In this document: positions 39,832-43,035 of the stretch, piece after piece | Layout: the number at the start of each line of letters is the position of its first letter | How positions within the stretch are numbered: position 1 is the first letter of the stretch | Assembly: GCA_034435435.1 (NCBI GenBank) | Contig: DAOTXN010000083.1 | Location: forward strand, 1 to 43,035 | From: DAOTXN01 sp034435435 | GTDB lineage: Bacteria > Chloroflexota > Anaerolineae > S140-20 | Reading direction: 5' to 3' | Length of the DNA stretch: 43,035 bases | Program-made: the position numbers and the translations under genes | The notes under the pieces: generated by a model | Told to the model about the DNA's origin: nothing | Seen by the model: the letters and a program-made list of their open reading frames with translations, nothing else | Databases searched by the model: none

Positions 39832-42513
39832 TTATTCTCCTTCGCCTGGTCCGAATAAAGAATCAGCAAGGATAGGATCAACTTGTCGCATACATGCTCG
39901 CCATTCATTCTCGTCGGAGAAAGCCTGGCGGGTGACGATACAAGCGCGGTAGTCATCGGCCATTTTTTGGGCCGCGTTCAGGGCTTCTTCGACACTGGCT
40001 TTGCCTGTCAATGCCTGCTCATAAGCCTGCGTAAACCAAAAGAATGAAAAGTTCAACCACGCTTCAGTAGAGCTTTGAGAGGAGAATGGTGGCTCAGAGC
40101 TGGAGAGACTGGCCCGGAAGGCGGCAGCCCATTCGTCGCCCACTCGCTGGCGATAGGCATCGGACTCGGCGACGGAGCGCCGAGCCGGCAAGCCCTGAGC
40201 TAAAGCCTGCTGCCCGGTGAGGAAGGTCATCCACTTCCAACAAGCATCACGGGCCTGAGTGTGGGCGGAGATAAAGTAACCCGAGCCTTCCAGATAGCTT
40301 CCGGTGTTGCTGCCATCCGGCCCAGCGGGCAGGGGTGCTACGCCGACGTTATCCACCCCCTCCCGGTAATGGCCAAAGAGAGTTGTCATCTGTGCCCCAA
40401 CGGTCCACATCGCTACCCGCCCGTCGTTGATCAAGGTTTCCTGCTCCATAAAAGCAGCGACGGTGCCTTCCTCGGTGTCAAAGACAGGCCGGACACTCCA
40501 TTCTGTGGACAGTCCTACGTACCAGCGCATTGCTTCAATCGTGGTTGGATCGTTGAAAGAAACAGCCGGAGGATCCACGCGGTTGTTAACCAGCCGGGCA
40601 CCCAGTCGCTCGACTATGAGCCGCAGCACAGCATCCTCGGGCACCACGGTGACAAAGCCATATTGCTTGTCTCTGCCCTCGCCCTGGGTTAGGGCCACGG
40701 CCAGTTCCAACAAGTCGTCGGTGGACCAGTCCAAGGTTGGATAGTCCACGCCGGCCGCGTCGAACAAGTCTTTGTTGTATTCGATGACATAGGGCCACAC
40801 CTCAGCGGGCAATCCCCACAGATGTCCTTGCCAGGTGAATTGCTCCAGCACTGAGGGATAAAAGTCGTCAGTGGTAAAAGATGGATCGGCATCCAAGAAC
40901 GGGTCGAGGTTGAGAATGGATGCGCGATTCTCCGGGCTGTAAAAATCACGCATCCACTGAAAACAGTCAGCAGCTTTGGCAACGTTTTTCATATCAAAGG
41001 CGCCATCCATAAAGTTGAATTCGCTGACCTCAACGACGATGTCGGGATGCGTTTCTTGAAACTGCCGCGCCAGGTCTCGATATGGTTGTAGACCGAGGAC
41101 GTTCGGGATGGCAATAAAGGTAATAATGGTTGTCCCTTTGCTAGCCGACTCTTCTGGTGTGGCGACGATAAAAAGGGTAGGGACAGACGGAACCTCGATT
41201 TCATCAGTCAGCGTCGGTTCCTGGAGTTTGGCTTTAGCCTGCGCCTCGACCAGGGCGTCTTCCACTGACTTTTCAGCGGAGAGAATCATCTCCAACGCCT
41301 CGGAGAAAGCCTCATAATCTGTTGTCCAATGTGCCGCGTAACTGTGATCAACAGAGTAGCGCAAAGAACGAGCCAACTCTGCGTCCACTTGATTCCAGAA
41401 GCCGCTCGCCTCGGCCACCGAGCGACGGGCAGGGAGAAGTTGATTGAAAGGTTCCTGGTCTACAATAGCCTGTCGGCTCAAAAAGTCCATCCAACGCCAG
41501 GCAGCGTTAGGATGGGCAGTCCCGGCGCTCATAGACAGGCCCCATCCCGAGGCTAGCGGGGTACTGTGCGAGTCGGGGGCGTCCACCGGAAAGGGAGCAA
41601 CGCCCACGTTGCCTCCCAACTGGTGTCGCTGCCAGGAAGTGGAAAAGTCGGGCCACATTGCCGCCTGTCCCTTTTCAATCAACTGCTGCCCCTCCGAAGC
41701 GACCGGCTCATCCGTCGCCTCAAAATAGGGCGTTACTTGCTCCTCTATATATAGATTGGCGTACCAGCGCACGGCCTCGATGACTTCGGACCGGTCAAAG
41801 TGGGGGGTGGGCGGTTCGGTGGCCGTGTCAATTAAAGCGCCTACCCGTCCCTCGATGAAGGGCAGGTGGTTAGACCGAGGCTGAACGAAACCCCAGCGCG
41901 TCACACGCTCTCCGTCACGTCGTGTCAGCGCTCTGGCTTTGCCGAGCAAGTCATCCCAGGTCCAACCCGGTTCCGGGTAAGACACACCGACCTCGTCAAA
42001 GGCGTCTTTGTCGTAAAAAATCAACTCAAAGCTGACTCTTGTAGGCAAGCTCCAGGCGCCGCCCTCCCACCGGTACGCTTCCAGGGTATTGGGGTAAAAA
42101 TCCTCAGGTTGAAAAGTACGCTCGGCCTCGATAAAGGGTGCAAGATCGCGCACCAGACCCTGCTGCACCGCCTGTTGGTCGGCCGGCATGTTGATGACGT
42201 CAGCCGCGCGAGTCAGGCGCTGCCATGCGTCGTTGGGCCAATGACCATCGCCTGCCGGATCAAGCTCCCAGATCTCCTCAAATGACACCAATCGCACGTG
42301 AACGTCGGGGTGGGTGGCTTCAAATGGTTCAACCAGGTTCTCGTAAACGGCCCGTTCCCAGTCGTAGACGGCGAAAGAGAGAGTGGTTCGCTCTTCCCCC
42401 GCATCCGGCACTACCGGGACAGAGGTAGATGCCGGTGTCTTTTCACCACCCGGACCACACGCGATCAACAGTATGAGTATAGCAAGCGTTGTTAAAAGGG
42501 GTCTCTTTTTCAT
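39832..42513 (-). CDS. Fused double ABC sugar-binding lipoprotein
   Basis: An 893-residue protein with a lipoprotein signal (LILLIAC, lipidated C19). Two solute-binding domains of the extracellular sugar-binding type follow (about 45-440 and 455-880). The domains are homologous: FYPNTLEAYRWEGGAWSLP against FYPSVLEQFTWQGHLWGLP, and LLPARRSVAEA against GLPARRSVAES. Each has the cluster-1 SBP end segment with W-rich motif. The start at 42513 has GGGAAG upstream; the longer frame begins with GTG. It should feed an ABC sugar importer, but no permease genes are in the window, and the adjacent ABC gene is exporter-like. Confidence 0.85.
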   Translation of the reverse strand: MKKRPLLTTLAILILLIACGPGGEKTPASTSVPVVPDAGEERTTLSFAVYDWERAVYENLVEPFEATHPDVHVRLVSFEEIWELDPAGDGHWPNDAWQRLTRAADVINMPADQQAVQQGLVRDLAPFIEAERTFQPEDFYPNTLEAYRWEGGAWSLPTRVSFELIFYDKDAFDEVGVSYPEPGWTWDDLLGKARALTRRDGERVTRWGFVQPRSNHLPFIEGRVGALIDTATEPPTPHFDRSEVIEAVRWYANLYIEEQVTPYFEATDEPVASEGQQLIEKGQAAMWPDFSTSWQRHQLGGNVGVAPFPVDAPDSHSTPLASGWGLSMSAGTAHPNAAWRWMDFLSRQAIVDQEPFNQLLPARRSVAEASGFWNQVDAELARSLRYSVDHSYAAHWTTDYEAFSEALEMILSAEKSVEDALVEAQAKAKLQEPTLTDEIEVPSVPTLFIVATPEESASKGTTIITFIAIPNVLGLQPYRDLARQFQETHPDIVVEVSEFNFMDGAFDMKNVAKAADCFQWMRDFYSPENRASILNLDPFLDADPSFTTDDFYPSVLEQFTWQGHLWGLPAEVWPYVIEYNKDLFDAAGVDYPTLDWSTDDLLELAVALTQGEGRDKQYGFVTVVPEDAVLRLIVERLGARLVNNRVDPPAVSFNDPTTIEAMRWYVGLSTEWSVRPVFDTEEGTVAAFMEQETLINDGRVAMWTVGAQMTTLFGHYREGVDNVGVAPLPAGPDGSNTGSYLEGSGYFISAHTQARDACWKWMTFLTGQQALAQGLPARRSVAESDAYRQRVGDEWAAAFRASLSSSEPPFSSQSSTEAWLNFSFFWFTQAYEQALTGKASVEEALNAAQKMADDYRACIVTRQAFSDENEWRACMRQVDPILADSLFGPGEGE

Positions 42514-42564
42514 TCTTCCCACCTCATCCTCATTTATGAGTTTGTGAGCGATTAGTGATCACCA

Positions 42565-43035
42565 TCAGCAACGATATCGTTCGGCCTGCATGTTGTAGAA
42601 CTTGGAATAGTCCCCTCCACGTGAGACGAGTTCGTCGTGTGAATCACACTCTATGATACGACCATCTTTGAGCACGGCGATGACATCTGCCATGCGCACT
42701 GTGCTGAACCGATGTGAGATGAGCACGCTCGTGCGCCCAGTGACAACCTGGGCAAAACGGTCATAGATTTCGCATTCTGCCTGAGCGTCGAGGGCAGCCG
42801 TTGGCTCATCCAGAATGAGAAGATCAGCGCTGCGCATAAGCATCCGGGCAAGTGCAAGCTTCTGCCACTCCCCACGGGAAAGGTCCGCACCTGATCCCCC
42901 ATCCTGGTTGACTGACAAAACTCATTCATAACGGGCATACTGTACAGAGAACTGAAGTGGCGGTCGGCTCTGATCCTGAGTGCGTGAAGCTATAGCTGGC
43001 TCAGGGTCAGGGTCGCTGGACAGGTGAAGCCAGGT
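42565..43035 (-). pseudogene. Decayed ABC-exporter ATPase (partial, runs off the window)
   Basis: The C-terminal part of an exporter-type nucleotide-binding domain survives: signature LSRGEWQKLALAR, Walker B LLILDEPTAALD, H-loop LISHRFSTV, and DGRIIECDSHDELV. Upstream in the same frame a TGA (42922-42924) follows QYARYE, which may be the Q-loop region of the same domain, so about 60 residues appear to be missing between. The remaining bases to 43035 show nothing else recognisable. Confidence 0.7.

Noticed and set aside
42565..42918. A functional small ABC ATPase
   Set aside because: It lacks Walker A and the N-terminal half, and a stop codon precedes it in frame.

Overview
The window is GC-rich bacterial chromosome. 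Gene families and repeat types (two SARP-like regulators fused to AAA ATPases, an HdrABC-Flx electron-transfer operon, intergenic ATCCTGT-type palindromic repeats, an SPFH protein, a polyprenyl-phosphate sugar transferase) suggest a Chloroflexota (Anaerolineae-like) organism. This is inference from gene content; no rRNA or other marker gene is present. No tRNA, rRNA or CRISPR array was found.

Layout. 1-9.1 kb (minus strand): a 40-bp tandem repeat, an SPFH/band-7 protein, an iron-type alcohol dehydrogenase paired with an LsrG-like monooxygenase, a large secreted/membrane FHA protein, xseA, and an AT-richer restriction-modification pair. 9.2-12.6 kb: a DinB-like protein, a MNT/HEPN toxin-antitoxin-like pair and an undecaprenyl-phosphate sugar transferase.

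12.6-31.5 kb (all minus strand): a combined aromatic-acid catabolic cluster. One part is the phenylacetyl-CoA epoxidase route (paaA, a double-length paaB, paaC, paaD, paaG, the thiolase paaJ and the dehydrogenase paaH). The other is the 4-hydroxyphenylacetate/homoprotocatechuate meta-cleavage route (hpaB, hpaC, hpaD, hpaE, hpaG, plus a DapA-family lyase that may act as the terminal aldolase). Two BTAD-AAA regulators sit inside it. Not seen: paaK, paaE, paaZ, hpaH and hpaI.

31.7-39.8 kb (plus strand): divergent promoters, then flxC-like, flxB, flxA, hdrC, hdrB and hdrA, an inserted DUF5678/retropepsin pair with its own promoter, then the MvhD/FlxD gene. FlxD is interrupted by an in-frame TGA exactly where the family has a conserved cysteine (G-C-H-x-G-D-C-H-Y). 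A strong stem-loop follows at SECIS distance. I read it as a selenoprotein, and it is the main find of the window. The set should encode an NADH-oxidising, flavin-based electron-bifurcating Hdr-Flx complex.

39.8-43.0 kb (minus strand): a lipoprotein made of two fused ABC solute-binding domains, then a decayed ABC-exporter ATPase running into the window edge. Several intergenic regions carry convincing sigma70-type promoters (TTGAnn, 16-17 nt, TATAAT), which helped set gene starts.
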